Program-made: the position numbers and the translations under genes | Part shown: piece by piece, positions 45,072-54,549 of the stretch | Position numbering within the stretch: position 1 is the first letter of the stretch | How the letters are laid out: each line of letters begins with the position of its first letter | The notes under the pieces: model-generated | Told to the model about the DNA's origin: nothing | Seen by the model: the letters and a program-made list of their open reading frames with translations, nothing else | Databases searched by the model: none | Source: Lachnospiraceae bacterium | GTDB taxonomy: Bacteria > Bacillota > Clostridia > Lachnospirales > Lachnospiraceae | Direction of reading: 5' to 3' | NCBI GenBank assembly: GCA_016286035.1 | Contig: JAEERY010000072.1 | Span: 39,834-103,833 of the forward strand | DNA length: 64,000 nt

Positions 45072-46295
45072 ATGAAACCAATAATAGTAAGCTTACTTGA
45101 GACGGATGCATATAAGTTTTCAATGGGACAGGCAATATATCACCAGTTTTCCGAATATAAGACGACGTGGTCTTTTAAATGCAGAAACGAGGATGTGCAT
45201 TTTACTGATGAAATGATCGAAGAGATCAAAAGACAGATAAAGATGTACTGTGATCTTCGATTTAATGAGGATGAACTTGAGTATCTCCACAATATTAAAT
45301 GGATAAGAGGATCATACTGTGACTTCTTAAGACTCTGGAAACCGAGATATGATGATTTCACATTCGGAACAGATGCACCCTGCGGTCTTACGATCGAGAC
45401 AAGAGGAACATGGTTAAATACATCCATGTATGAGATCCCTACGCTTGCGATCGTAAATGAAGTGTATTTCAGGATGGCATACAACTATGATGAGCTTATG
45501 GAAAGCTTCAAAAAGAGACTTGATGCCAAAGTTGAAAGGCTCAAAAACGGAGAATTTGAACTTGGAGCATTCTCGGAGTTTGGTATGAGAAGGCGTCTTT
45601 CCGGTGAAGCGCAGGAACTTGCGGTAAAGACACTGCATGAAACAAAATATCCTTCATCAACATTTGTCGGAACTTCAAATGTTTATCTGGCAAAGAAATA
45701 CGGTATCACACCGGTCGGAACAATGGCTCATGAGTGGATCATGTGTGTCGGACAGGGTAATCATAAGCATAATCCCGCATTCTCTAACTGGTATGCACTT
45801 GATGCATGGGTAAAGGAATACGGAGTATTAAACGGAACCGCTCTTACTGATGCGATAACGACAGACTGCTTCCTTGAAGACTTCCAGCTGACATATGCAA
45901 CACTTTTCAGCGGTGTCAGACATGACAGCGGAGATCCTTTTGTATGGGGCGACAAGATGATCGAGCATTATAAGGAACTCGGTATCGATCCCAAGACAAA
46001 GACACTTCTTTTCAGTGACAGCTTGGATTTCGAACGTGCAACAAAGATAAAGAGATATTTCGAGGGCAAGGCAAAGATTGCTTTCGGTATAGGTACTTAT
46101 ATCGCAAACGATACGGACGTTGAGGCTTTGAATATAGTCATGAAGACAACAGCCTGCAACGGTATGGATGTTGCGAAGATATCGGATGTGGCAGGAAAGG
46201 GCATGTGCAAGAGTCCCGAATATGAGCATTATCTGATGCGTTGTATAAACTGGAGAATGGAACACGAGACAGGCAACAACTCTCTAAGAGTGTAG
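45072..46295 (+). CDS. pncB: Nicotinate phosphoribosyltransferase
   Basis: Joins nicotinic acid to PRPP with ATP hydrolysis, giving nicotinate mononucleotide for NAD salvage. It has 407 residues. The start LLETDAYKFSMGQAIYHQF, the FSEFGMRRRLSGEAQELA segment, GTMAHEWIM and GVRHDSGDPF are family signatures. AGGAAGAGG precedes the ATG. It has its own promoter and a hairpin that could respond to a niacin repressor; I found no clear known operator. Confidence 0.95.
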   Translation: MKPIIVSLLETDAYKFSMGQAIYHQFSEYKTTWSFKCRNEDVHFTDEMIEEIKRQIKMYCDLRFNEDELEYLHNIKWIRGSYCDFLRLWKPRYDDFTFGTDAPCGLTIETRGTWLNTSMYEIPTLAIVNEVYFRMAYNYDELMESFKKRLDAKVERLKNGEFELGAFSEFGMRRRLSGEAQELAVKTLHETKYPSSTFVGTSNVYLAKKYGITPVGTMAHEWIMCVGQGNHKHNPAFSNWYALDAWVKEYGVLNGTALTDAITTDCFLEDFQLTYATLFSGVRHDSGDPFVWGDKMIEHYKELGIDPKTKTLLFSDSLDFERATKIKRYFEGKAKIAFGIGTYIANDTDVEALNIVMKTTACNGMDVAKISDVAGKGMCKSPEYEHYLMRCINWRMEHETGNNSLRV

Positions 46296-46325
46296 TTTTC
46301 TCAATAGACGGTAGTTTTAGGGATT

Positions 46326-48269
46326 ATGAGTGAAGAAAAGAGAAAACGCAAAAGGCGTAAAAAGCGCCCGGAGAGTTTAAGATTAAAACAGAATAAAGAG
46401 GTTATTGAACTGGTTAGGAAAAAATCGGCCAGCAGACTTGCAAGAGAAAAGCAGCTTATCAGAAGAACGGCGGCTCTTGTTGCAGGGATCATTGCTCTCC
46501 TTGCGATCATCATCCTTGCGATACTTAAGCCGTTTCATAAAGCAGACGGTCTTGTCAGTGATGTCGAAGAGGTTATTGAGCAGGCAGATGAAATAGATGA
46601 ATCTGATGAAGGCGCTTTTTCCATATCGGAACAGGAAAAGGAAGCGGCATATGCACGTATAAAAGCTGTTGACGGTCTTGAACAGGCCTGGGAGGACAGC
46701 TGGCTTAAAAAGATCGATATCTCGGGAGATACCTGTGATTATCTTAAGATAGAAGACTGTGTTATCATGCAGGAAGATACCTCGAAAGTAAAGGTTGAAG
46801 GTATACTTGAGGGTATACCGGATTCCGACTCGGAGGATCTTTATCTGTTTGCTCTCAATACGTATGAGAATTCCATACCGGAGGGTTCGGAACCCGCAGA
46901 CACATATCGTATAGAAAAAACAGATCCGAAATTCGTGATGTATGCAAATCTGAATCATAAGCAGGCAGGTACAAGACTGTTTAAGAAGTTTGTTGTCGCT
47001 GCCAAGGTCGGCGGCAGATATCAGATACTCGGAACAAGCAGATATATCACCAATCCAGAAGCTATAGCAAAGGTTGATGCATATAAGAAAACATCATCGG
47101 TAAAGGGTCTGATCGTAGATCCTAACAGGCTTCACGGAAATGAGCTGGATGATCTGGGTGTCAAGCAGGGAGCATATAACATACCGCTCGGATATATAAT
47201 GGGAGGCACAACAAGCGCCAATAAATCCACGATATATTATGATTATGGCGGAAAGACCTACGCATTTAACGGACAGGCTGTTGCTGAATTCGATATAGTA
47301 TTTGGTATTCTTCAAAAGAAGGGCATTCAGGCAACGGCTGTAATCCTCAATAACAGTAACGGAGCATATCCGGAACTCATACATCCGAATGCAAGAGGTG
47401 CATCCCAGTCATGGTATTACATGTTCAACGGTTCCGATGCGGCCGGAGTCAATGCTATGGCAGCAGCGGCTACGTTCCTTGCAGAGAGATATTCCGGTGC
47501 ACACGGCATGATATCCAACTGGATAATCGCAAATGAGATCAATGCTACCAAGGAATGGAATCATTATGCAGCTGTCGATCATTACACGTATGCCGATGAG
47601 TATGCAAAAGGATTCAGGGTATTCTACAATGCGATCAAGAGCGTGAATGCAGGTGCAAAAGTATACATGCCGCTTGATCAGACATGGAACAGAAACCTGA
47701 ATAACGGAGATTATGACGGCAGAGATATACTGGACGATTTCAACTCTATCATAAAGACCAAGGGTAACATCAACTGGGATCTGGCATACCATTCATATCC
47801 GGTACCGCTTACCAATGCGGCATTCTGGAATACCGGAAGCTATGCCAAGTACACTACCCAGAGTGTGGATACACCCATGGTCAGCATGAAAAATGTCAAT
47901 ATAGTGACCGATTATATCTGCGGTTCCAATTTCTTAAAGGATGACGGGACCACAAGAGAAGTGTTCATAAGCGAGGTAGGATTTACTTCAACATCGGGAG
48001 AGGCTGTTCAGGCAGCAGCCATCGCTTATGCATATTATATATGTGAGAAGAATCCTCACATCAACGGACTTATCATAAATCATGAGACCGATGACGGTCT
48101 TCAGTTAAGCCAGGGACTGGCGGTAGGACTTAGCCATGCGAACGGTGCTCATAAGTATGCTTACGAGGTATACAAGCATCTTGATATGGCAGATTCGTTG
48201 GACTATACTAAATTTGCGCTGGATGTGATAGGCGCCAGCAGCTGGGCTGACCTTGTTAAGTACTGGTAG
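46326..48269 (+). CDS. Membrane-anchored DUF5722-like glycoside hydrolase (clan A-like)
   Basis: A 647-residue type II membrane protein. It has a very basic N-terminus (KRKRRKKRPES), one helix at about residues 49-68, an acidic linker, and a large exterior domain. The exterior part resembles DUF5722 and has a barrel pattern typical of clan GH-A: NWIIANEIN with candidate acid/base Glu404, and EVFISEVGFT with candidate nucleophile Glu550. It would act on a polysaccharide outside the cell. The assignment is from motifs and memory of family patterns, not a database comparison. It stands alone between pncB and the ABC importer. Confidence 0.72.
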   Translation: MSEEKRKRKRRKKRPESLRLKQNKEVIELVRKKSASRLAREKQLIRRTAALVAGIIALLAIIILAILKPFHKADGLVSDVEEVIEQADEIDESDEGAFSISEQEKEAAYARIKAVDGLEQAWEDSWLKKIDISGDTCDYLKIEDCVIMQEDTSKVKVEGILEGIPDSDSEDLYLFALNTYENSIPEGSEPADTYRIEKTDPKFVMYANLNHKQAGTRLFKKFVVAAKVGGRYQILGTSRYITNPEAIAKVDAYKKTSSVKGLIVDPNRLHGNELDDLGVKQGAYNIPLGYIMGGTTSANKSTIYYDYGGKTYAFNGQAVAEFDIVFGILQKKGIQATAVILNNSNGAYPELIHPNARGASQSWYYMFNGSDAAGVNAMAAAATFLAERYSGAHGMISNWIIANEINATKEWNHYAAVDHYTYADEYAKGFRVFYNAIKSVNAGAKVYMPLDQTWNRNLNNGDYDGRDILDDFNSIIKTKGNINWDLAYHSYPVPLTNAAFWNTGSYAKYTTQSVDTPMVSMKNVNIVTDYICGSNFLKDDGTTREVFISEVGFTSTSGEAVQAAAIAYAYYICEKNPHINGLIINHETDDGLQLSQGLAVGLSHANGAHKYAYEVYKHLDMADSLDYTKFALDVIGASSWADLVKYW

Positions 48270-48296
48270 GATCGCTCATTTTAAGAGGTAAAGTTT

Positions 48297-48986
48297 ATGA
48301 CAGAATGGTGGGCAGATGTAGTCGATACGTTTGCAAGATGTTTTTTAAAGGATGACAGATATCTTTTACTGTTAAAAGGTATAGGGATAACCATAAAGGT
48401 TTCTTTATTGGCGGCACTTTTGGGAATCATAATAGGATTTCTTATCGCCATATGCAATCTGTCAAACAAGAAGTTTTTAAATGTCATAGGAAAGATCTAT
48501 ACGGATGTTATAAGAGGAACACCCTCTGTAACACAGCTGATGATCATATATTTCGTTATATTTGCAACGGTAAACTGGGAGAAATGGATAATAGCCGCCA
48601 TCGCATTCGGTATCAATTCGGGTGCGTATGTTTCGGAGATAATAAGGGCAGGTATCCTTTCGATCGATAAGGGTCAGACTGAAGCAGGACGGTCTTTGGG
48701 TCTTAACGCTAAACAGACCATGATGGAGATCGTGGTACCGCAGGCTGTCAAGAATATATTCCCTGCCATGTGTAATGAGTTCATCACCCTTATAAAAGAG
48801 ACTGCCATAGTCGGATATGTAGGACTTATGGATATACAGAAGGCCGGAGATTTTATAAAGAGTGCCACATATGAAGCATTTATGCCTCTTATCGGTACGG
48901 CGATCATTTATTTTGTACTGATCAAGATCCTTACTCTTGCACTTGCAAAGTATGAGGATCATTTAAGAAAGTCGGATAACAGATAA
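48297..48986 (+). CDS. Amino-acid ABC transporter permease (His/Glu/Gln/Arg type)
   Basis: A 229-residue inner-membrane permease with about five helices. It has the HisM/GlnP-type permease loop [22 protein letters not shown], which contacts the ATPase. It begins with a short hydrophilic N-terminus. The ATPase gene follows 17 bases later. The matching binding-protein gene lies 2 kb downstream under its own promoter. Confidence 0.94.
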   Translation: MTEWWADVVDTFARCFLKDDRYLLLLKGIGITIKVSLLAALLGIIIGFLIAICNLSNKKFLNVIGKIYTDVIRGTPSVTQLMIIYFVIFATVNWEKWIIAAIAFGINSGAYVSEIIRAGILSIDKGQTEAGRSLGLNAKQTMMEIVVPQAVKNIFPAMCNEFITLIKETAIVGYVGLMDIQKAGDFIKSATYEAFMPLIGTAIIYFVLIKILTLALAKYEDHLRKSDNR

Positions 48987-49003
48987 TTCAAGGAGAATTC
49001 TCT

Positions 49004-49744
49004 ATGGATGGCAAAGCAGTAATAAAGGTTAACAATCTGCATAAGAGTTTTGACGGCAAGGAGGTTCTTGCCGGAATAACAGAAGAGATAGATGAGGGTG
49101 AAGTGGTTGTTGTTATCGGACCGTCAGGTTCCGGAAAGAGCACGTTTTTAAGATGCCTAAATCTTTTGGAGACTCCGGATGACGGAGAAGTGATAATAGA
49201 CGGTGAGCAGATCAATCTTCCTAAGGTTGATGTAAACCTTGTAAGACAAAAGATGGGTATGGTATTCCAACATTTTAATCTGTTTCCTCATCTTACGGTC
49301 ATGCAGAATATTACTCTGGCACCGGTTAAACTGGGAAAGATGACACAGGAACAGGCAAAGGAAAAAGCAATGGAACTGCTCAATATCGTCGGACTTGCTG
49401 AAAAGGCTGACGCATATCCGGGTTCACTTTCGGGAGGACAGAAACAGCGTATAGCCATAGCAAGGTCATTGGCGATGGAACCCGAGATCATGCTTTTTGA
49501 TGAGCCGACATCTGCACTTGATCCTGAAATGGTAGGTGAAGTTTTGGATGTTATGAAGAACCTCGCAAAAAGCGGCATGACGATGGTAGTAGTTACTCAT
49601 GAGATGGGCTTTGCAAAAGAGGTTGGAACCAGACTTTTATTTATTGATGAGGGAAAGGTACTTGAAAGCGGAGAACCAAAAGAGGTCTTTGACAATCCAA
49701 AGCAGGAAAGAACAAAGGTATTCTTAAGCAAGGTATTGATATAG
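49004..49744 (+). CDS. Amino-acid ABC transporter ATP-binding protein (GlnQ/HisP type)
   Basis: A 246-residue ABC ATPase. Walker A is GPSGSGKST, the signature is LSGGQKQR, and Walker B is [14 protein letters not shown]. It energises the polar amino-acid permease immediately upstream. GGAG precedes the ATG, and a terminator follows at 49758-49794. The exact amino acid cannot be decided from the sequence. Confidence 0.96.
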   Translation: MDGKAVIKVNNLHKSFDGKEVLAGITEEIDEGEVVVVIGPSGSGKSTFLRCLNLLETPDDGEVIIDGEQINLPKVDVNLVRQKMGMVFQHFNLFPHLTVMQNITLAPVKLGKMTQEQAKEKAMELLNIVGLAEKADAYPGSLSGGQKQRIAIARSLAMEPEIMLFDEPTSALDPEMVGEVLDVMKNLAKSGMTMVVVTHEMGFAKEVGTRLLFIDEGKVLESGEPKEVFDNPKQERTKVFLSKVLI

Positions 49745-49757
49745 CATATATGTTATG

Positions 49758-49794
49758 GGCAATGAATTGTATCGACCGGTTCATTGCCTTTTTT
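49758..49794 (+). terminator. Intrinsic terminator after the ABC ATPase gene
   Basis: GGCAATGAA (49758-49766) pairs with TTCATTGCC (49780-49788), a 9-bp stem and 13-base loop, followed by six T. Confidence 0.85.
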
Positions 49795-49831
49795 ATGCAG
49801 GTTTTTTGATCAAAAAAGAGAATAGGATCTG

Positions 49832-50836
49832 ATGACTGAAAACAGTAAAAAAAGAAGAAAAAACAAAATAATAACAAGAATGATGATATTCTTATGTTTT
49901 TCGGTAATCATACTCTTGGTGGTGCTGATCGTTTTTATTCTTAAAGATACAGGCGGTGAAGAACATATACAGGCTGTATACGAAGATATACCCATGCAGG
50001 ACAATGAAAGCGAGGATATTAAGCAGGGTCCCAGACAGGTGATCTGGAAAGAAAACTATCCTGTACTGGATTCAACAAGAACCTTAAAAGAGAATGAAGC
50101 AATAAGATCTTCCTACGATGAGACAATGGAAAGATATGAACAGGCTAAGAAGATAATCGAAGAAAACAATATTGATTTTTTTGATATAAAGATCACGGTT
50201 CTTGGAGACAGTCTTACAGATGGAATGGGACTTGAAGATTATGAAAAAGCAGAGTATAACTGGCCTTCTCAGCTTCAGAGGATTCTAGGATGTAAAGAAG
50301 TAGTAAATATGGGAATAATAGGATCGACTGTAGAGAACTTAAAAGACAGGGATCCAATGTATCTAAGATGGAAAAATATTCCGGATGACAGTGACATTAT
50401 TATTGTGATGGGTGGAACAAACGATGCATTAAATCAGGAGTTTTATGATATTGGATCTCCTGAAGAAAGAGCTGAAAACACTTTCTGCGGCGATCTGTCA
50501 GAAATGCTAAGAGGCATTAGATCAACATATCAGACTGAGGATCATTATTGCAAACTGATCTACATCAATCCACCGATGTCAGGAATAAGTGCGGCATATC
50601 AGGCGATGCGCCCGGATGAGTTTCTGGAACAGAAAGAATATGCACAGGCCATAAATGAGATAGCTGTCAGTGAAGGATTTGAAGTCATAGATCTGTTCAA
50701 TAATAATATTTTAAATTCGTGTGACGGTGATACATACGAAAAACTCTATAATATAGATGGATTGCATTTTAATAAAGACGGGTACACGATGATGGCCAAT
50801 TATATTGCGAGTCAAATAATTTTACGAATTGAGTGA
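49832..50836 (+). CDS. Membrane-anchored SGNH/GDSL hydrolase
   Basis: A 334-residue type II membrane protein. It has a basic start (KKRRKNKIITR), one helix at about residues 13-34, a linker, and an SGNH esterase domain. Block I is VLGDSLTDG, block III is GGTNDA, and block V is DGLHFN, giving the Ser-Asp-His catalytic set and the Gly and Asn oxyanion residues. It probably removes acyl groups from wall sugars or polymers. It interrupts the importer genes, with terminators on both sides, so it is its own transcription unit. Confidence 0.88.
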   Translation: MTENSKKRRKNKIITRMMIFLCFSVIILLVVLIVFILKDTGGEEHIQAVYEDIPMQDNESEDIKQGPRQVIWKENYPVLDSTRTLKENEAIRSSYDETMERYEQAKKIIEENNIDFFDIKITVLGDSLTDGMGLEDYEKAEYNWPSQLQRILGCKEVVNMGIIGSTVENLKDRDPMYLRWKNIPDDSDIIIVMGGTNDALNQEFYDIGSPEERAENTFCGDLSEMLRGIRSTYQTEDHYCKLIYINPPMSGISAAYQAMRPDEFLEQKEYAQAINEIAVSEGFEVIDLFNNNILNSCDGDTYEKLYNIDGLHFNKDGYTMMANYIASQIILRIE

Positions 50837-50936
50837 TTTGTGTATCAGATGTATTACACTTCGTTTGATAATATATATTCACTGAAGGACATGGAATCGC
50901 ATGAATACTATTGAAGGTAATGTGTGTACGCACAGG

Positions 50937-50971
50937 AAATAGCCCGGGAATTGCCACCCGGGCTATTTTCT
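50937..50971 (+). terminator. Intrinsic terminator after the SGNH hydrolase gene
   Basis: AAATAGCCCGGG (50937-50948) pairs with CCCGGGCTATTT (50957-50968) over 12 bp, with an eight-base loop and a short T-rich tail. Being symmetrical, it may act in both directions. Confidence 0.85.
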
Positions 50972-50981
50972 GTTTAAAAAC

Positions 50982-51009
50982 TTGACATAATTTTATAATT
51001 TGCTAAACT
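50982..51009 (+). promoter_or_regulatory. Sigma-A promoter of the binding-protein gene
   Basis: A perfect TTGACA (50982-50987), a 16-base spacer and TAAACT (51004-51009). An intervening TATAAT at 50994-50999 is too close to that -35 to be used with it. Confidence 0.65.
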
Positions 51010-51084
51010 ACTGTTTATCTTTATTGGTTCTACCTTATAAAGACAGAAAGTATGGGAAAAACAAAACAGAAAGAGGAGAAGATC

Positions 51085-51837
51085 ATGAAAAAGTTAGTTT
51101 CATTAATGCTTTTAACGGCAATGATGGTTGTCATGTTGACAGGATGTGGCGCTTCCAAAGCATCATCAGCAGTCAAATTTGGTACCAATGCAGAATTCCC
51201 GCCATTTGAGTATGTTACCGCAGCCGGCGTTATAGGTGAGTACGACGGTATCGATATGGCGATCGTAAAAGAATTCGGCGCACAGACAGGAATGGATGTT
51301 TCTATTGAAAACATGGAATTCGATTCACTTCTCATCGCTCTTGAGAACGGACAGGTTGATGCTGTTATCTCAGGAATGACCATAACAGAGGAGAGAGCTA
51401 AGTCAGTAGATTTCTCAGTTCCTTATTACACAGCAACACAGGTTATGATCGTTGATCAGAATTCTGACATTAAGAGTGCTGCTGACATGGCAGGCAAGAA
51501 GATAGTTGTTATCCAGGGATACACAGGCGAACTTTGCGTACAGGATCTCGGATATGATTATGAGGCTTTCAAGAAGGGTACAGAAGCCATCCTTGAACTT
51601 AATAACGGAAAATGTGATGTAGTTGTTATTGATTCTGCTACAGCTCAGAAGTATGTTAAGGACAATCCGAACTTAAAGATAGTTGAGGATCCCAGTGCAT
51701 TTGAAGCAGAAGAGTATGGTATAGCAGTTAAGAAGGGTAACACAGAGCTTCTTAACAAGATCAATACTTGTATTGAAAAAATGCTCGCAGACGGAACTAT
51801 TTCTGAGTGGAGCGTAAGCTATTCAGAAGCTGAATAG
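51085..51837 (+). CDS. Amino-acid ABC transporter substrate-binding lipoprotein
   Basis: A 250-residue lipoprotein. The signal peptide starts MKKLVSLMLLTAMMVVMLTG and the lipobox is LTGC, so Cys21 would carry the lipid. The mature protein has the family-3 solute-binding fold (FGTNAEFPPFEYV, DVSIENMEFDSLLIALENGQVDAVISGMTITEERAKSVDFSVPYY). GAGGAG precedes the ATG at 51085; the in-frame ATG at 51052 has no such site. It probably serves the permease/ATPase pair at 48297-49744, although the SGNH gene separates them. Having its own promoter would allow the excess of binding protein usual for such systems. Confidence 0.93.
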   Translation: MKKLVSLMLLTAMMVVMLTGCGASKASSAVKFGTNAEFPPFEYVTAAGVIGEYDGIDMAIVKEFGAQTGMDVSIENMEFDSLLIALENGQVDAVISGMTITEERAKSVDFSVPYYTATQVMIVDQNSDIKSAADMAGKKIVVIQGYTGELCVQDLGYDYEAFKKGTEAILELNNGKCDVVVIDSATAQKYVKDNPNLKIVEDPSAFEAEEYGIAVKKGNTELLNKINTCIEKMLADGTISEWSVSYSEAE

Positions 51838-51873
51838 TAATTTCTGTCCGAATATCGGATATAGAATTTATCA

Positions 51874-51915
51874 GACAACCGGTAGTCATATTTGATGAAC
51901 CGGTTGTCTTTTTTT
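51874..51915 (+). terminator. Intrinsic terminator after the binding-protein gene
   Basis: GACAACCGGT (51874-51883) pairs with ACCGGTTGTC (51899-51908) over 10 bp, with a 15-base loop, followed by seven T. Confidence 0.88.
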
Positions 51916-51928
51916 AACGAAAAAACTA

Positions 51929-51937
51929 TGATAGAAT
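51929..51937 (+). promoter_or_regulatory. metG: Possible extended -10 promoter for metG
   Basis: TG-A-TAGAAT directly follows the terminator. No strong -35 is seen. A small hairpin (TGTGCC/GGCACA) lies in the leader. No T-box-like specifier or conserved T-box sequence was recognised. Confidence 0.4.
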
Positions 51938-51999
51938 AAACAATGTGCCCTTTGGCACATCCAAAAATGAACAATAATCCAAATGAAAGGCCATATATT

Positions 52000-53976
52000 A
52001 TGAACAGAGGAAAATACTATTTAACTACAGCTATCGCATATACATCCGGAAAGCCGCATATAGGCAACTCTTATGAGATAGTCATGGCGGATGCCATCGC
52101 CAGATACAAGAGACAGCAGGGTTATGATGTTTTCTTCCAGACCGGAACCGATGAGCATGGTCAGAAAATAGAAGAAAAGGCTAAGGCGGCAGGTATAACA
52201 CCCAAAGAGTTTGTTGATAACGTATCGAATATTATCAAGGATATCTGCAAGATACTCAATATCTCATATGATAAGTTCATAAGAACAACGGATGCCGATC
52301 ATGAGAAGCAGGTTCAGAAGATGTTCAAGCGTTTCTATGATCAGGGTGATATCTATAAAGGATCTTATAAAGGCATGTACTGTACTCCCTGTGAATCATT
52401 CTGGACAGAGAGTCAGCTTGTTGACGGAAAGTGTCCCGACTGCGGACGTGAAGTCACACCAGCCGAGGAAGAGGCGTATTTCTTTAAGATGAGTAAATAT
52501 GCCGACAGGCTTATAGACTATATAAACACACATCCGGAATTCATACAGCCGGTTTCAAGAAAGAATGAGATGATGAACAATTTCCTTCTTCCCGGTCTGC
52601 AGGATCTTTGTGTGTCAAGAACAAGCTTTAAATGGGGTATCCCTGTAGATTTTGATGATAAGCATGTCGTATATGTATGGCTTGATGCTCTTTCAAACTA
52701 TATAACCGGTATTGGATATGATGCCGAGGGTAACAGCACCGAGCAGTATAAGAAGCTATGGCCTGCCGATCTTCATCTTATCGGAAAGGATATCATCAGA
52801 TTCCATACAATTTACTGGCCTATTTTCCTTATGGCACTGGGAGAGCCGCTTCCTAAGCAGGTATTCGGACATCCCTGGCTGTTACAGGGCGGAGAAAAGA
52901 TGAGTAAATCCCGCGGAAATGTTATATATGCGGATGATCTTGCGGATATGTTCGGTGTGGATGCCGTAAGATACTTTGTGCTTCATGAGATGCCTTATGA
53001 GAATGACGGAACCATCACATGGGATCTTGTTGTTGAGAGATTTAATTCCGATCTTGCAAATATCATCGGAAATCTTGTGAACAGGACCATTTCAATGAGT
53101 AACAAGTATTTTGGCGGTGTAGTAACAAAGACAGGAGTTTTAGAAGCAGTTGATGATGATCTTAAAGCTGTTGTCTGCGCGGCAAGAGACAAGGCCAATG
53201 AGCGCATGGATGATATGCATGTCGCTGATGCATTGAGTGAAGTTCTTGCTCTTTTCAGAAGATGCAATAAATATATAGATGAAACAGAACCGTGGGTACT
53301 AGCCAAGGATGAGGCAAAGAAAGACCGTCTTGCAGAGGTAATGTACAACCTTACCGAATCTATATGCATAGGCGCAAATCTTCTTATTCCTTATATGCCT
53401 GAAACAGCAGGCAGGATCCTTGAACAGATGAACGCAAAGGAGAGGGATTTTGATGACCTTGACAAATACGGTCTTTACGAGTCCGGTACAAAGGTAACCG
53501 ATAAGCCCGAGATTCTATTTGCGAGACTTGACCTTAAGGAAGTTATGGCAAAGGTAGAAGAGATCCAGGCTGCCCAGAGAGCTGAATATGAACGTGAAAA
53601 CGGTATTGTTGCCGAGGCGGAAGAGGAAGTAATTGATATAGAGAAGAAGCCTGAGATCACATATGATGATTTTGCAAAGCTTCAGTTCAGAGTAGGCAAG
53701 ATCATAAAGTGTGAAGAAGTGCCCAAGTCAAAGAAGCTTCTCTGTTCACAGGTAAAGATCGGAAGCGAAGTTAAGCAGATCGTATCCGGCATCAAGCAGT
53801 ATTATTCTGCTGAAGAGATGGTCGGGAAGAAGGTAATGGTCCTTACGAACCTTAAACCTGCGACTTTAGCCGGTGTTGTATCTGAGGGAATGCTCCTTTG
53901 TGCAGAGGATGCAGAGGGTAATCTTGCGCTTCTTGCACCTGAAAAAGATATGCCTTCCGGTGCAGAGATCTGCTGA
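52000..53976 (+). CDS. metG: Methionine--tRNA ligase
   Basis: Class I synthetase charging initiator and elongator tRNA-Met. It has 658 residues. The HIGH motif is HIGN in SGKPHIGNSYE, KMSKS is in GEKMSKSRGNV at about residue 300, and a zinc knot is formed by CTPCESFW...CPDCG. A C-terminal OB-fold tRNA-binding domain (about residues 555-658) ends the protein and serves for dimerisation. I start at 52000, where GAAAGG lies upstream; the earlier in-frame ATG at 51943 falls in the leader hairpin. The stop overlaps the next gene start by one base. Confidence 0.96.
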   Translation: MNRGKYYLTTAIAYTSGKPHIGNSYEIVMADAIARYKRQQGYDVFFQTGTDEHGQKIEEKAKAAGITPKEFVDNVSNIIKDICKILNISYDKFIRTTDADHEKQVQKMFKRFYDQGDIYKGSYKGMYCTPCESFWTESQLVDGKCPDCGREVTPAEEEAYFFKMSKYADRLIDYINTHPEFIQPVSRKNEMMNNFLLPGLQDLCVSRTSFKWGIPVDFDDKHVVYVWLDALSNYITGIGYDAEGNSTEQYKKLWPADLHLIGKDIIRFHTIYWPIFLMALGEPLPKQVFGHPWLLQGGEKMSKSRGNVIYADDLADMFGVDAVRYFVLHEMPYENDGTITWDLVVERFNSDLANIIGNLVNRTISMSNKYFGGVVTKTGVLEAVDDDLKAVVCAARDKANERMDDMHVADALSEVLALFRRCNKYIDETEPWVLAKDEAKKDRLAEVMYNLTESICIGANLLIPYMPETAGRILEQMNAKERDFDDLDKYGLYESGTKVTDKPEILFARLDLKEVMAKVEEIQAAQRAEYERENGIVAEAEEEVIDIEKKPEITYDDFAKLQFRVGKIIKCEEVPKSKKLLCSQVKIGSEVKQIVSGIKQYYSAEEMVGKKVMVLTNLKPATLAGVVSEGMLLCAEDAEGNLALLAPEKDMPSGAEIC

Positions 53977-54476
53977 TGAAGGCGTCAATGAAGGACGGAA
54001 CTCTTTATGATATTGTTCCGTGTGCCAAAGACAGATGGTTTGAAGCAACAGAGCTTGCGTTCAGAGTCTTTATGAAATATGAAGCAAAAGAGTACGGGCA
54101 GAAGGGAATAGACAGTTTTGCCGAATTCCTGACAAGCCCGTCTCTTGAAAAAGTCTTTAAAGCAGGCAAATATATAGTATACGTGGCAATACTGAATGAT
54201 GAGATAATAGGCGTTACTTCGATAAGGAGCGGCAATCATCTTTCTTTACTGTTCGTGAATGATGCTTTTCACAGACAGGGTATTGCGACCAAACTTATAC
54301 AGACAGCCAAAGAACACCTGCTTAAAGAAACAGATTATAAGACGCTTACCGTTCATTCTTCGCCGTATGGCATTCCTTTTTATGAAAAAACAGGGTTTAA
54401 GGCAACTGATGTACAGCTTACGGGAAGCGACGGCATCATATATACTCCCATGGAATTAGATTTATGTAGTTTTTAA
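53976..54476 (+). CDS. GNAT family N-acetyltransferase
   Basis: A 166-residue acetyltransferase. The acetyl-CoA binding motif is FHRQGIATKLIQTAKEHL, with a YEKTGFKAT C-terminal segment. ATG 53976 overlaps the metG stop (TGATG); another ATG at 53988 is possible. The substrate is unknown. It is translationally coupled to metG, which may reflect convenience of expression rather than function. Confidence 0.85.
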   Translation: MKASMKDGTLYDIVPCAKDRWFEATELAFRVFMKYEAKEYGQKGIDSFAEFLTSPSLEKVFKAGKYIVYVAILNDEIIGVTSIRSGNHLSLLFVNDAFHRQGIATKLIQTAKEHLLKETDYKTLTVHSSPYGIPFYEKTGFKATDVQLTGSDGIIYTPMELDLCSF

Positions 54477-54486
54477 AACTATGTTG

Positions 54487-54516
54487 TTGACATATGCCGA
54501 CTAAGTCATGTAATAT
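54487..54516 (+). promoter_or_regulatory. Promoter of degV
   Basis: A perfect TTGACA (54487-54492), an 18-base spacer and TAATAT (54511-54516). An overlapping TATAAT at 54514-54519 would give a 21-base spacer. Confidence 0.6.
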
Positions 54517-54549
54517 AATAAAAGTTGTGCATAAACGGAGATATATAAG

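Noticed and set aside
50982..50999. TTGACA and TATAAT as a -35/-10 pair
   Set aside because: The spacer is only six bases; the -35 more likely works with TAAACT at 51004.
51916..51999. A T-box leader before metG
   Set aside because: The leader is too short and lacks the conserved T-box sequence and specifier loop; only a small TGTGCC/GGCACA hairpin is visible.
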